64,000 nt of DNA from DATKWD01 sp963704815 (lineage in GTDB: Bacteria > Actinomycetota > Acidimicrobiia > Acidimicrobiales > Salinilacustritrichaceae), in assembly GCA_963704815.1 (NCBI GenBank), contig CAVPHU010000001.1, positions 992,001-1,056,000 on the forward strand, written 5' to 3'. Position numbers and translations under genes: made by a program. This document shows positions 1 to 8,210 of this stretch, piece after piece. Each line of letters begins with the position of its first letter. Position 1 is the first letter of the stretch. The notes under the pieces were generated by a model. The model saw only the letters and a program-made list of their open reading frames with translations. It searched no databases and was not told the DNA's origin.

Positions 1-325
1 GCTCGGCGTCACCCGACTCGCCCTCCGATGCGGCTGGCTCGTCGGGGTAGAAGAGATAGAGGCCACCGATCACGTCGTCGAGGCCTTCGCCAGTCGAGCC
101 GCCGGCGAGGCGAACCGTGATGACGTTGCTGTTGATGTGCACCGACTCGACCCCGCCGTGGACGAGGACTCGACGAGCCAGTTCGTCGACGACGCGGTCA
201 TCGATGATGTCGTCGAGCGACTCGTAGCGCTCGTGGCCCATCCCGGTGATCGCCCGGTTGGTCTCGTAGCGGATGATGCTCGGATTGCTCGACGGCTTGG
301 CGACGACCGTGATCGGCTGACCCAT
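1..325 (-). CDS. NifU/Nfu N-terminal-domain-like protein (partial, cut by window edge)
   Basis: About 108 codons are visible from an ATG at 325; the gene runs off the left edge of the window. Near the N-terminus the motif SNPSIIRYETNR resembles the 'pNPxxxkf' opening of the Nfu/NifU N-terminal fold, and a segment with VESVHINSNVITVRL resembles the 'GVxxVfi...ItVtk' strand of that family. Nfu proteins carry or deliver Fe-S clusters, but the CxxC-bearing C-terminal domain would lie outside the window, so the function is inferred from the N-terminal part only. A TATCGT box at 334-339 (minus strand) lies 8 bases upstream of the ATG, so the mRNA is probably leaderless. That box overlaps the stop codon of the next gene. 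Confidence 0.5.
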   Translation of the reverse strand, partial: MGQPITVVAKPSSNPSIIRYETNRAITGMGHERYESLDDIIDDRVVDELARRVLVHGGVESVHINSNVITVRLAGGSTGEGLDDVIGGLYLFYPDEPAASEGESGDAE

Positions 326-331
326 GGCCGG

Positions 332-743
332 TCACGATACCGACGCCGACGAGACCGGCCCGAATCCCCTGCTGCCCACGCCCGCCACCTCGCGGTCGGC
401 TTTCCATGCGAGAGCGATCGACCCGATCGGCCAGCACGGTGTGGACCACCTTGAATCCGGCTTCGTGTGATGCGTCGAGGAGGATGCCGCCCGCTCGTAC
501 GACCCAGACGACGGTCGTGAAGATCGCGAACGGCCGGACGATCCGAAGCAGCCCGGGCCCACGGTCGGTCATGGCCCGCCAACCCGCGAGCAGGGTCACC
601 GCACCGAGGATCACGAAGGTCACCGCGAGTCCGAGCCGCCACACCACCTCGAATCCCTCGAGGGCCTCGTCGGCGCCGATGTTCCTCACGCGACCGACCC
701 AGACGAACAACGTCCAGATGGCGAAGCCGATGGTCCAACGCAC
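332..743 (-). pseudogene. Small integral membrane protein, broken by a frameshift
   Basis: From a GTG at 743 the frame encodes about 100 residues with at least three hydrophobic helices (including TIGFAIWTLFVWVG, LAVTFVILGAVTLLAGW and FAIFTTVVWVVRAGGILL). Near 430-440 the membrane-protein sequence jumps to another frame (continuing IGSIALAWKADRE) and ends at 332. The span of 412 bases is one more than a multiple of three, consistent with a single inserted base. I do not recognise the family. It follows the TetR gene by 34 bases on the same strand and may be co-transcribed with it. The break may be a sequencing error rather than a true mutation. Confidence 0.5.
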
Positions 744-777
744 GAGGCCGAGCGTAGATCGGCGGCCGAAGCTGACG

Positions 778-1355
778 TCAGTCGGGGGTGACCATCGCTG
801 AGACCGTGGCGACCGCCGCGGCACCGGCGCGACGAATGGCCCCGTCGTCTCGCGTGGCTCGGGCGAGCAGGAAGGCTCCTTCGAGCAGGCAGAACAGCGT
901 CTCGGAGGTCGGGCGCACGTCGGTCGTCGGCCACGCCGCCGGCCCGCAGATGGCGGTCGAGCACGCCCAGCCACTCCTCGAACACGTCGGCGCATGCCTC
1001 CCGAAGCGGCTCGCTGGTGCTCGCGACCTCGAGGGCGACGGTTGCGATGGGGCATGCATCGGCGTAGTCGGAGTCGCGGACGGTGTCGGCGGCGGCTTCG
1101 AAGAAGACGTGCGTGGCGGCCACGACGTCGGGGTCGGCGCCGTAGATGAGATCGACGAGTCGGCCGTACTGCGCACCCGACCAACGGATGGTCTCGACAC
1201 CGAGCTGTGCCTTGCCGTCGGGGAAGTGGTGATACATCGATCCGAACGGAGCGCTCGCTGCGTCGACGATCTGCTTCACCCCGGTCCCGCTGTAGCCCTG
1301 GCGCTGGAGCAGGCCGGCGGTCGCTTCGATCAGCCGGTCCCTGGTGGTCGGTCAC
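778..1355 (-). pseudogene. TetR-family transcriptional regulator, broken by two frameshifts
   Basis: The N-terminal part reads RDRLIEATAGLLQRQGYSG followed by a helix-turn-helix with GSMYHHFPDGKAQL, the typical TetR DNA-binding domain of the type that has YHHFPxGK. The first likely start (GTG 1355) is out of frame with the HTH, so one indel lies at about 1340-1350. A second lies near 930, where the C-terminal domain moves to another frame and ends with FLLARATRDDGAIRR. It is divergent from the alpha/beta hydrolase gene, with two palindromes between them, so it probably represses that gene and itself. Intact operators beside a broken regulator make recent breakage or base-calling errors likely. 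Confidence 0.6.
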
Positions 1356-1372
1356 GCTCGGCAACCTACCGT

Positions 1373-1416
1373 CCGACTGGAGCGATCGCTCCAGTCGGGC
1401 TAGAGTGATCGCTCTA
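1373..1416. promoter_or_regulatory. Two palindromic operators between TetR and hydrolase genes
   Basis: Positions 1373-1398 form a perfect 26-bp palindrome centred on GAGCGATCGCTC. Positions 1401-1416 form a second, 16-bp palindrome with one mismatched pair and a similar core (GAGTGATCGCTC). Both lie in the 78-bp gap between the divergent TetR and hydrolase starts. Spacing and symmetry suit a TetR dimer pair; binding is inferred. Confidence 0.6.
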
Positions 1417-1433
1417 CCCCTTCGGAGGTTCAC

Positions 1434-2331
1434 GTGTCGACTCCGACCTGTCCACCGTCGAGCTGTCGGGCGGCCGGCCCGATCGACTACCTCGACACCG
1501 CGCCACCGATCGGACCGGCAACGACCATGGCCCCACGTTCGTCTTCGGCCACGGCCTGGTGATGGATCAGACCCTCTGGACGGGGGTGACGGACCGCCTC
1601 GCCGAGCATGCGAGATGTGTGGTGCCGGTGCTGCCCCTCGGCGGCCACCGACGACCGATGAACCCCGACGCCGACGTCTCTCTGCACGGACAGGCGGACC
1701 TGCTCGGCGAGTTCATCGCCCACCTCGACCTGCACGACGTGATGCTGGTGGGAGTCGACTGGGGCGGCCCACAGCTGACCGCGGTCCGTCACCCCGAACG
1801 CCTGGCCGGGCTCGTGCTGCTCTCCCAGGAAGCCTTCGACAACATCCCGCCCGGCCTACCCGGCGCTGTTCGCGGCCTTCGCCGGTCGCATGCCCGGCGG
1901 GTTGTTCATGGCGGCGCAGACCCTGCGCGTCGGGTTCCTGAGCCGGCTGCCCATCACGTTGGGCCCGATGGCCAAGCGGCCGATCCCAGCGGAGGTCAGC
2001 AACAGCTGGGTCCACGGCCTCCGGACGAGCCGCGGCGTGCGGCGGGACACCTGCGCTACATCACCACGAGCGACAACGACGGACTGAAGGAGGCGGCCCG
2101 GTTGCTCGCCGACTTCGAGCTACCCACGCTGGTGCTCTGGGGATCCGAGGAGACACTCATGCCGATCGAACACGGCCGCCGGCTGGCCGAGATCGTTCCG
2201 AATCCCGCTACGTCGAGATCGACGACTGCTTCACCCTGATGCCGCTCGATCGCCCCGACGCGGTTGTCCAACAGCTCCTGGCATTCGTCACCGACGTGCT
2301 GCCCGACCGCCCGAGCCGTTCGGACGCCTGA
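1434..2331 (+). pseudogene. Alpha/beta-fold hydrolase, broken by several frameshifts
   Basis: GTG 1434 has a good ribosome-binding site (GGAGG at 1424-1428). In pieces across all three frames one can read an alpha/beta hydrolase: an oxyanion-hole region FVFGHGLVMDQTLW, a nucleophile-elbow region VMLVGVDWGGPQ (with Asp at the nucleophile position, as in haloalkane dehalogenases and epoxide hydrolases), a cap with MPGGLFMAAQTLRVGF, and a C-terminal LPTLVLWGSEETLMP with the late acid region. At least four frame changes are needed (about 1460-1500, 1860, 2050 and 2205). The final frame ends with FVTDVLPDRPSRSDA at 2331. The number of breaks in one 900-bp gene is striking beside undamaged neighbours. 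Confidence 0.6.
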
Positions 2332-2408
2332 CCGCGATCGCAGCGCTCGTGCTTCGCGGAGACCAGGTAGCTTGACCGGGGAGCCGTCACGACCCAGGGG
2401 GGTAGGAG

Positions 2409-3677
2409 GTGTCCGACGTCTCGCTCGCCGACTTCACGGCCGAGGTCGGCGAGTTCCTCGACGCCAACGCGGCGCTACGGGCCGCCGAGAAGAAGTTCGT
2501 TTGGGGTGAGGGCGAGGACAGCGTCGCGATCTTCGCCGACGAGGCCCGCGAGCGGGAGGCCGCCGAGCTGGTGCTCGCCAAGGAGTGGCGGGCCAAGCGG
2601 TTCGACGCCGGACTCGGCTGGATCACCGGACCGACCGAGTTCGGCGGTCGAGAGCTCAGCCAGGCCCACGAGCGCGCCTATGCCTCCCTCGAGAGCAAGT
2701 ACGACATCCCGAGCCAGGGATTCTTCGGGATCGGCCTCGGCATGGTGGCACCGACGATCCTCGCCCACGGCACCGAGGCGACCAAGCACGCGTATCTGAA
2801 GAAGATGTACCGGGGCGACATCGTCGGCTCGCAACTCTTCTCCGAACCCGGGGCCGGCTCCGACCTCGCCAGCCTCCAGACCAAGGCCGAACGCGACGGC
2901 GACGAGTGGATCATCACCGGACAGAAGGTCTGGACGTCCGGTGCCCACTACTCCGACATCGGCGAGGTCATCTGCCGCACCGACCCCGACCTCCCCAAGC
3001 ACCGCGGCCTCACCGGGTTCGTGTTCGACATGCACGACCCCAACGTCGAGATCCGGCCGCTCCGGCAGATGACCGGCGGCGCGAGCTTCAACGAGGTGTT
3101 CTTCAACGAGGTCCGCGTGCCCGACGATCATCGTCTCGGCGATGTCAACCAGGGCTGGACCGTGGCGCTGACCACGCTCATGAACGAGCGGGCGTCGATC
3201 GGTGCCGGCGGATCGGGCGGAGGTGGGGTCGGGAGCTTCACCCGGCTCGTCGAGATGGTCCGCCACTTCGGGCTCGCCGACGATCCCGTCACCCGCGATG
3301 AGCTCATGAAGCTCTACACGAAGATGTCGGTGTCGAGGTACACGAACCAGCGAGCGATGGACAAGGTCAAGAGCGGCCAGGCACCCGGTCCCGAGATGTC
3401 GATCGCCAAGATGGCGCTCACCTCGATCATGACCGACACGTCGGACTTCGTCACCCGGGCCCTCGGACCCCGCATCACAGCGGACACCGGCGAATGGGGC
3501 ACGTTCAGCTGGGCCGGCTACGTCCTCGGCACGCCGGGGATGCGGATCGCGGGCGGCACCGACGAGGTGCTGCGCAACATCGTCGGCGAGCGGGTGCTCG
3601 GGATGCCCAAGGAGCCCGGAATCGACACGACCAGCCCGTTCAAAGACCTCAAGGTCGGCACCCAGAAGTCGGACTGA
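2409..3677 (+). CDS. Acyl-CoA dehydrogenase family protein
   Basis: This 422-residue flavoenzyme would oxidise an acyl-CoA (or CoA-like) substrate at C2-C3 and pass electrons to ETF. The central beta domain has the FAD contacts LFSEPGAGSDLASL and WIITGQKVWTSG, and the C-terminal helical domain ends with GGTDEVLRNIVGERVLG, which contacts FAD across the dimer. A Gly-rich loop (GAGGSGGGGVGSF) sits at the junction before the C-terminal domain. The GTG start is preceded by a purine-rich site (2396-2402) at 6-base spacing. The substrate cannot be read from sequence. A second relative lies at 47043-48383. Confidence 0.85.
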   Translation: MSDVSLADFTAEVGEFLDANAALRAAEKKFVWGEGEDSVAIFADEAREREAAELVLAKEWRAKRFDAGLGWITGPTEFGGRELSQAHERAYASLESKYDIPSQGFFGIGLGMVAPTILAHGTEATKHAYLKKMYRGDIVGSQLFSEPGAGSDLASLQTKAERDGDEWIITGQKVWTSGAHYSDIGEVICRTDPDLPKHRGLTGFVFDMHDPNVEIRPLRQMTGGASFNEVFFNEVRVPDDHRLGDVNQGWTVALTTLMNERASIGAGGSGGGGVGSFTRLVEMVRHFGLADDPVTRDELMKLYTKMSVSRYTNQRAMDKVKSGQAPGPEMSIAKMALTSIMTDTSDFVTRALGPRITADTGEWGTFSWAGYVLGTPGMRIAGGTDEVLRNIVGERVLGMPKEPGIDTTSPFKDLKVGTQKSD

Positions 3678-3682
3678 CCCAG

Positions 3683-3832
3683 CACGGCCCGAGCGGCCGG
3701 GGAGCGGGAAACACGGCCCGAGCGGCCGAGGAGCGGAAGTCACGCCACGCAAGATCCGCAATGAGCCCGCGAGCGACCGAGCGCCAGCGAGGGAGCGGCC
3801 AACCACGGCCCGAGCGGCCGGGGAGCGGGAAA
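3683..3832. repeat. Three copies of a 29-bp GC-rich direct repeat
   Basis: Near-identical units lie at 3683-3711, 3712-3740 and 3804-3832, each beginning CACGGCCCGAGCGGCCG. Two are tandem; the third follows about 60 bases of related GAGCGACCGAGC-type sequence. They fill the 161-bp gap between two convergent genes. No coding frame or T-tract is evident; this looks like a dispersed intergenic repeat. Confidence 0.7.
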
Positions 3833-3838
3833 CACGGT

Positions 3839-4351
3839 TCAGGCGGCGCTCTCCAGCAGGTCGTCGAGCCGGCGGAGTCGTTCGGCGAGTTCGGGTGGCG
3901 GTGGGGTCGGTGGCTCGCTCCCGTCATCGATGCCGCTCGGTTGGTGCGCCATCCGCGACCCGGCGACGGCGACGACGAGGATGAAGAGCTCGAACACGAT
4001 CGCCACGGCCAGGACCAGACCCCCGCCGAGCAGCCAACCAATGGCGAGGATGGGCAGCCCGCAGATCAGCCCGACGATCGGGAGCGCCGACGTGCGCTTG
4101 GTCGGCACCAACTTGGGCGCGGTGGCTCTCCCCCGCAGATCGCGGGTGAACCGACCCCGGACCTTGGCCTCGAACAGGGCCTGGGACAACAGGGTGGTCG
4201 ATGCCCGGATGCCGAGGTCGTCGTCTTGTTCGAGCGAGGTCTCGAGTTGCTGCGCGGCCGCTTCGATCTCGGTCCAGCCCACCGGATCGAACTGTTTGCC
4301 GTCGAGCTCGGTGAGGACACGGCGCGTCTCGGCGAGTCGGTCCTCGGTCAT
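3839..4351 (-). CDS. Small membrane protein of unknown function
   Basis: A 170-residue protein starting MTEDRLAETRRVL. Residues 1-75 are soluble and helical. Two adjacent hydrophobic segments follow (LPIVGLICGLPILAIGWLLG and VLAVAIVFELFILVVAV), and the tail is Pro-rich with a final helix ELAERLRRLDDLLESAA. The start overlaps the stop of rnhB by 4 bases (ATGA), so the two are translationally coupled. I do not recognise the family. Confidence 0.75.
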   Translation of the reverse strand: MTEDRLAETRRVLTELDGKQFDPVGWTEIEAAAQQLETSLEQDDDLGIRASTTLLSQALFEAKVRGRFTRDLRGRATAPKLVPTKRTSALPIVGLICGLPILAIGWLLGGGLVLAVAIVFELFILVVAVAGSRMAHQPSGIDDGSEPPTPPPPELAERLRRLDDLLESAA

Positions 4352-5058
4352 GCGACCTCGAAGAGGGTGCCCTGCGGATCGGGCGGTCGGTAGCGCGGAA
4401 GGCCCGTCCACGGCAGATGGTCCATGAAGACCCACGCCCGCCGGTGGATCGCCGACGGGCCGACGTACTGCAACGCCGCCTTGTGGGTCGGGCACGGGTA
4501 GCCCTTGTTCGACTCGAACGACCAGTACGGATGATGCTCGGCCGCGGCCCGCATCATGCGATCTCGGGTCACCTTCGCCAGGATCGAGGCGGCGGCGATC
4601 GACAGGCAGGTGGCATCGCCCTTGACGATCATCGTGCTCGTCCCATCGCCGACGAAGTCCCACTTGCCATCCAGCAGAACTCGGTCGGGCGTCACGCCGA
4701 GGCCGTCGATGGCCCGTCGGGCCGCAAGTCGCTGGGCCTCCGACATGCCGAGTTCGTCACATTCCACCTGAGTGGCGTGCCCGATCGACCAGTGATCGGC
4801 CCAGCCGGCGATCCGGTCGAACATGGCCTCCCGTTCGGGCTCCGTGAGCATCTTGGAATCGCGGACCTTGGTGATGCGACGGTCCTTGGGGATGACCACG
4901 GCACCCAGCGTCAGTGGACCGGCCCAGGCGCCCCTCCCGACCTCGTCGATGCCGACCACGATCTCGTGACCGCGCTCCCACAACGCCCGCTCGTGATGTG
5001 AACCGGGAGCCTTGTTCCGAAGGGCCTTGCGCAGCTGCGGCACCCGGGTGACGGCCAT
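4348..5058 (-). CDS. rnhB: Ribonuclease HII
   Basis: Cleaves RNA of RNA-DNA hybrids and at ribonucleotides misincorporated in DNA. At 236 residues it is of normal length. Active-site acidic residues are visible in order: GIDEVGRGAWAGP (the D-E pair), VLLDGKWDF, and the GDATCLSIAAASILAKVTRD helix; the C-terminal FESNKGYPCPTHKAAL motif is typical of RNase HII. A TACCGT box at 5067-5072 (minus strand) lies exactly 8 bases upstream of the ATG, suggesting a leaderless transcript that continues into the overlapping membrane-protein gene. Confidence 0.92.
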   Translation of the reverse strand: MAVTRVPQLRKALRNKAPGSHHERALWERGHEIVVGIDEVGRGAWAGPLTLGAVVIPKDRRITKVRDSKMLTEPEREAMFDRIAGWADHWSIGHATQVECDELGMSEAQRLAARRAIDGLGVTPDRVLLDGKWDFVGDGTSTMIVKGDATCLSIAAASILAKVTRDRMMRAAAEHHPYWSFESNKGYPCPTHKAALQYVGPSAIHRRAWVFMDHLPWTGLPRYRPPDPQGTLFEVA

Positions 5059-5112
5059 CCGCGCCGACGGTAGCCGCCGGGCCGGGACCCCGGTGACCAG
5101 TGCCTCAGCCCT

Positions 5113-6075
5113 TCAGCCACACTCGTCGAAGGTGTGGTCGAGCGGGCCGAGGCCGGCGGCGGCCGCCCGGTCGCGGAACTCGGTCAGTCCCGCTCGCTCG
5201 TCGATGACGTCGAGCCGAGCCTGCTGTTCGTCCGAGCGTGCGTCGACCCTGAGGACGTAGGCCGCGAAGCTCTCGGCGAAATCCTCCTCGGGGTTGCTGG
5301 CTGCATACGCCCCGAAGAATCCCGGGTCGACGTCACACCGGGCCTGACCCTCGCTGGCCGTGGCTTCGATGTCCGGATCGACCTCGTCGATCAGCTCGCT
5401 CCAGAAGGTCCCGATCCACGCCGTCATCAGCGAGTTCTCGCGGTAGCAGCCCTCGCCGTTGAAGTACGTCGGGCAGTCGTCCGCGGCCTCGGGCGAGCGG
5501 TCGAGTTCGGTGCTCGTCGAAGTGAAGACGTGGCTGAACTCGTGCGCCATCGTGAGCACCAACTCATCGGGATCGTTCACGGCGGCCGCGAGGTTGACCG
5601 ACATCTGGAACGCCGACCCGTCGTCGTCGACGCTGTTCACGAAGGCGAGGGTCGTCTCGTCGGTCTCCTCGAAGCTCTCGAACCCGGCGAAGAGCCCGAG
5701 GTCGGCGAGCTGGCCCGGCGGCGTCATGCTCGCCAGCACGTTCCAGGAGTCCACCAGCGTCTCGTCGAGCGCGCCGAGGCAGACCTCGCCGAGCACACCG
5801 TCGACGACCAGGTGGGCGCTCGAGAACCCGAAGAGTTCGTCCTCACCCAGACCGAACCTCGAACAGTCGATGTCGCGTCGGCTGAGCGACAGATCGATCA
5901 GCTCACCGTCGACCTCGGGTGTGGGCGGTTCGACGTCAGACTGCTCGTCGGCCGGCTGGTCGGGGCGATCGGGTGCTTCGAGCTCCAGCCCGGCGTCGTC
6001 GCCGGCGCACGAGGACGCGAACAACGCGAATGCCACCAAGACGACAGCCAGGAAGGACGCAGGTCGGGACGACAC
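5113..6075 (-). CDS. Putative lipoprotein metallopeptidase (HExxH)
   Basis: A 320-residue exported protein. The start chosen is GTG 6075, which has a GAAAGAG ribosome-binding site 8 bases upstream. A hydrophobic signal ends in a lipobox (FASSC), followed by an acidic, Pro-rich linker. The middle has HEFSHVF, a zinc-peptidase HExxH motif, and further on NPEEDFAESFAAYVLR supplies a glutamate-rich helix (ExxxE) like the third ligand of gluzincins. Four or more cysteines in the mature part (CSRF, CLGAL, CPTYF, CYREN) could form disulfides. Family not recognised; peptidase activity is inferred from the motif. Confidence 0.7.
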   Translation of the reverse strand: MSSRPASFLAVVLVAFALFASSCAGDDAGLELEAPDRPDQPADEQSDVEPPTPEVDGELIDLSLSRRDIDCSRFGLGEDELFGFSSAHLVVDGVLGEVCLGALDETLVDSWNVLASMTPPGQLADLGLFAGFESFEETDETTLAFVNSVDDDGSAFQMSVNLAAAVNDPDELVLTMAHEFSHVFTSTSTELDRSPEAADDCPTYFNGEGCYRENSLMTAWIGTFWSELIDEVDPDIEATASEGQARCDVDPGFFGAYAASNPEEDFAESFAAYVLRVDARSDEQQARLDVIDERAGLTEFRDRAAAAGLGPLDHTFDECG

Positions 6076-6159
6076 GGATGCAACTCTTTCACGAACCTGC
6101 GCTCCGCCGAGGGCACGAATGCCGCACATCCCCGTGCTCGCTCGGCTACACCGACAGGT

Positions 6160-6627
6160 GTGAACCAGCTGCACCGCTACCACACCGTCGTGCGGTGGGA
6201 GGGTTCGACCGGTGCCGGCTACGAGGGCTACGAGCGGACCCACGAGGTGCGGTGCGAGCCGGCTCGCGACACCCTCACCGTGTCGGCCGACCCCGCTTTC
6301 CTCGGTGACCCCGATCGGCTCGATCCCGAACAGTTGCTGCTGGCTGCGGTGACCTCGTGCCAGCTGCTGTCGTTCCTGGCCGTCGCCGCCCGAGCACGGA
6401 TCGACGTGGTCGCGTACGAGGACCACGGCGAGGCCGTGATGCCCGAAGCGCCGACGCCGATGGCGATCGAACGCATCGCGCTCCGCCCGGACATCACGAT
6501 CGTCAAGGGTCCGAGCCTGAAGAAGGTCGAGCGGCTGGTCCAGGTCGCACACCGTGAGTGCTTCATCGCGAACACCCTGCGCATCGAGCCCGAGGTGGTC
6601 GCCTCGGTCACGTTCGTGGCGCCATGA
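6160..6627 (+). CDS. OsmC-family peroxiredoxin-like protein
   Basis: A 155-residue protein of the OsmC/Ohr fold, which reduces organic hydroperoxides with two cysteines. The expected pair is present: TSCQLLSFL at the start of the central helix and HRECFIANTL in the second half. The start is GTG 6160, followed by NQLHRYHTVVRW, a typical first strand; a TACACC box at 6147-6152 lies 7 bases upstream. It is divergent from the lipoprotein gene with 84 bases between them. Confidence 0.85.
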   Translation: MNQLHRYHTVVRWEGSTGAGYEGYERTHEVRCEPARDTLTVSADPAFLGDPDRLDPEQLLLAAVTSCQLLSFLAVAARARIDVVAYEDHGEAVMPEAPTPMAIERIALRPDITIVKGPSLKKVERLVQVAHRECFIANTLRIEPEVVASVTFVAP

Positions 6628-6682
6628 GACACTCGACCGCACGCGTCCTCGAAGGGGCCCTGAGCTGCCAGGTGAGATCGAC

Positions 6683-6922
6683 GTGACCGACTCCCCGACG
6701 CCTCCGACCACCCGCCGGCCCTACCCGCCGGGAACCGAGGTCGAGATCCGCAACCAGTTCGATCGTGCGTGGTCGGGTGGGTTCGTGATCGAGTCGTTGG
6801 CCGGCAACGGCAACTACTTCGTCGCCCGGGGGAGCGACCGCACGGTGCTTCCCTCCGAATTCGCTCCGACCGAGGTCCGACGGGTCAAGCGGCGATCGAA
6901 CAACTCGATGTGGTGGGTCTGA
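6683..6922 (+). CDS. Small conserved-looking protein, SH3/Tudor-like
   Basis: 79 residues from GTG 6683, which has AGGTGAG upstream at 6-base spacing. The sequence PGTEVEIRNQFDRAWSGGF followed by short beta-strand-like segments (NYFVARGSDRTVLPSEF) and an Arg-rich tail suggests a small beta-barrel of the SH3/Tudor type. No function can be assigned. It lies 55 bases after the OsmC gene on the same strand. Confidence 0.55.
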   Translation: MTDSPTPPTTRRPYPPGTEVEIRNQFDRAWSGGFVIESLAGNGNYFVARGSDRTVLPSEFAPTEVRRVKRRSNNSMWWV

Positions 6923-6941
6923 GCACTGCGGCGGGACTGCG

Positions 6942-7232
6942 TCAGTCGTTCTTGATCGACGCCACGTAGTCGTCCACCGGAACCGCCGACAACGTCGTGG
7001 TCTTCATCGTCCCCCGGGCCGCGAGCGCCGTGGTGATCTTCACCATGGTCTCGTTGTCGGGCGCCTCGAGCACGTTGATGAAGTCGTAGGGGCCCAGGAC
7101 GGCCCACTGATGGAGCACCTTGGCTCCCATCGACTCGATCTCGGCGTTCACCTCGAGAATCCGCTCGGGCTCCTCGGCCAGGCGGGCGAACCCGTCGGGT
7201 CCGAGCGAGGACAGCAGCACGAAGGTGGCCAT
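6942..7232 (-). CDS. GYD-domain protein
   Basis: 96 residues: a strand-helix-strand ferredoxin-like fold with the family hallmark LGPYDFINVLEAPDNETM, which corresponds to the G-x-Y-D signature, and a C-terminal LAARGTMKTTTL. The biochemical role of GYD proteins is not established. The ATG at 7232 has a TAGGTT box 7 bases upstream (7240-7245), inside the end of the rpiB-like gene, so it can be transcribed on its own as well as with that gene. Confidence 0.8.
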   Translation of the reverse strand: MATFVLLSSLGPDGFARLAEEPERILEVNAEIESMGAKVLHQWAVLGPYDFINVLEAPDNETMVKITTALAARGTMKTTTLSAVPVDDYVASIKND

Positions 7233-7242
7233 GGCGGCGAAC

Positions 7243-7659
7243 CTACTCGACCCGCGAAATCGCCTCTTCCTCGTCGTCGTCGACCGTGCCGACGAGGAAC
7301 GACGGAACGATCTCGTCGGCCAACGACGGCGCCAACAGCCGCAGGCTGAGTGCGAGCACGTTGGCGTCGTTCCATCGACGAGCCCCGTCGGCGGTCTCGG
7401 CATCGGTGCAGAGGGCGGCCCGGACGCCGGGCACCTTGTTGGCGGCGATCGACACCCCGGTCCCGGTCCAGCAGCACACGATCCCGCGGTCGGCCTCTCC
7501 GCCGGCCACGACTTCCCCGACCGACCGGCCGACCTCGGGCCACGCGACGTCCTCGGCGACCACCTCGAGCTCGTGACCCATCCCGAGCACGATCTCCTTC
7601 ACCCGGTCGGTGATCTCGGTGCGCTCGTCGGTGCCGAAGGCGATCCTCATGGTCGACAT
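7243..7659 (-). CDS. RpiB/LacA-type sugar-phosphate isomerase
   Basis: 138 residues, slightly short for ribose-5-phosphate isomerase B (about 145-160). The key region is GIVCCWTGTGVSIAANKVPG, matching the LICGTGIGmsIaANK loop that holds the catalytic cysteine; RAALCTDAETADGARRWNDAN matches the phosphate-binding region and the conserved H/N segment. RpiB interconverts ribose-5-phosphate and ribulose-5-phosphate; other members act on allose, galactose or erythritol phosphates, so the substrate is uncertain. The acidic tail (DDDEEEAI) is unusual. Two starts three codons apart are possible. Confidence 0.8.
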   Translation of the reverse strand: MSTMRIAFGTDERTEITDRVKEIVLGMGHELEVVAEDVAWPEVGRSVGEVVAGGEADRGIVCCWTGTGVSIAANKVPGVRAALCTDAETADGARRWNDANVLALSLRLLAPSLADEIVPSFLVGTVDDDEEEAISRVE

Positions 7660-7677
7660 TCAATCTCAGGCGAGTCG

Positions 7678-8097
7678 CTACGCGCGCTTGTTGCCCTTCT
7701 TCGACGGGGTCGGGCCCTGCTTCATCGTGAAGCGATGGTCCTCGACGAGCCGGAGCAGATCGAACGAACTCAGCATCCCGACGACCTTGTGGTCCTCGGT
7801 CACCACGACATGGTGGAGGTGATGGTTTCGCATGACCCGGGCCGCGATGTGGGGTTGGTCGTAGCGCGGCACGGTGAACACCTTCTCGCTCATGAACGTG
7901 CTGACCGGCGTGCCATCGCTGTGGTCGCCGAGCAGATCGGTGGCGGTCACGATGCCGACCGGCTGCCCATCGGTGTCGACGACCGGCATGGCCGAGACCC
8001 CGTGTTCACGGATCACCTCGCGCACGTGCCCCGCGGTCTGGTGCGGAGTGGCGGTCATCACCCGGTCGGTCATGAGCTCGTCGATGGTCACGTTCAC
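7678..8097 (-). CDS. Two-CBS-domain protein
   Basis: 139 residues made of a tandem CBS pair: the first contains VSAMPVVDTDGQPVGIVTAT and the second LHHVVVTEDHKVVGMLSSF. CBS pairs bind adenosyl nucleotides and usually regulate a partner; as a stand-alone protein the partner is unknown. The C-terminal tail is basic (KKGNKRA). The start GTG 8097 has a GAGGAGA site 8 bases upstream. It is divergent from PPK2 with 113 bases between them. Confidence 0.85.
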   Translation of the reverse strand: MNVTIDELMTDRVMTATPHQTAGHVREVIREHGVSAMPVVDTDGQPVGIVTATDLLGDHSDGTPVSTFMSEKVFTVPRYDQPHIAARVMRNHHLHHVVVTEDHKVVGMLSSFDLLRLVEDHRFTMKQGPTPSKKGNKRA

Positions 8098-8210
8098 GGA
8101 ATCGGTCTCCTCGTCGGTTGCAGAACTGCGGCTCGAAAGGGTCGCTCACAACCCTGGGGACCGCAAGGTGGGAAGGTCACATTCTCGCGGCTCGCCTACG
8201 CTCGCCGGCC

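Noticed and set aside
70..738. Minus-strand frame spanning the Nfu-like and membrane-protein genes
   Set aside because: It runs across two genes in a different frame, is Arg-rich and lacks domain features.
1340..1366. TGA just upstream of the TetR helix-turn-helix as another selenocysteine codon
   Set aside because: TetR proteins have no selenocysteine site here, and a simple indel restores a GTG start in frame.
2475..3806. Long open frame on the minus strand opposite the acyl-CoA dehydrogenase
   Set aside because: Typical antisense shadow in high-GC DNA: the plus strand encodes a well-conserved enzyme, and the antisense translation has no fold-like pattern or start signal.
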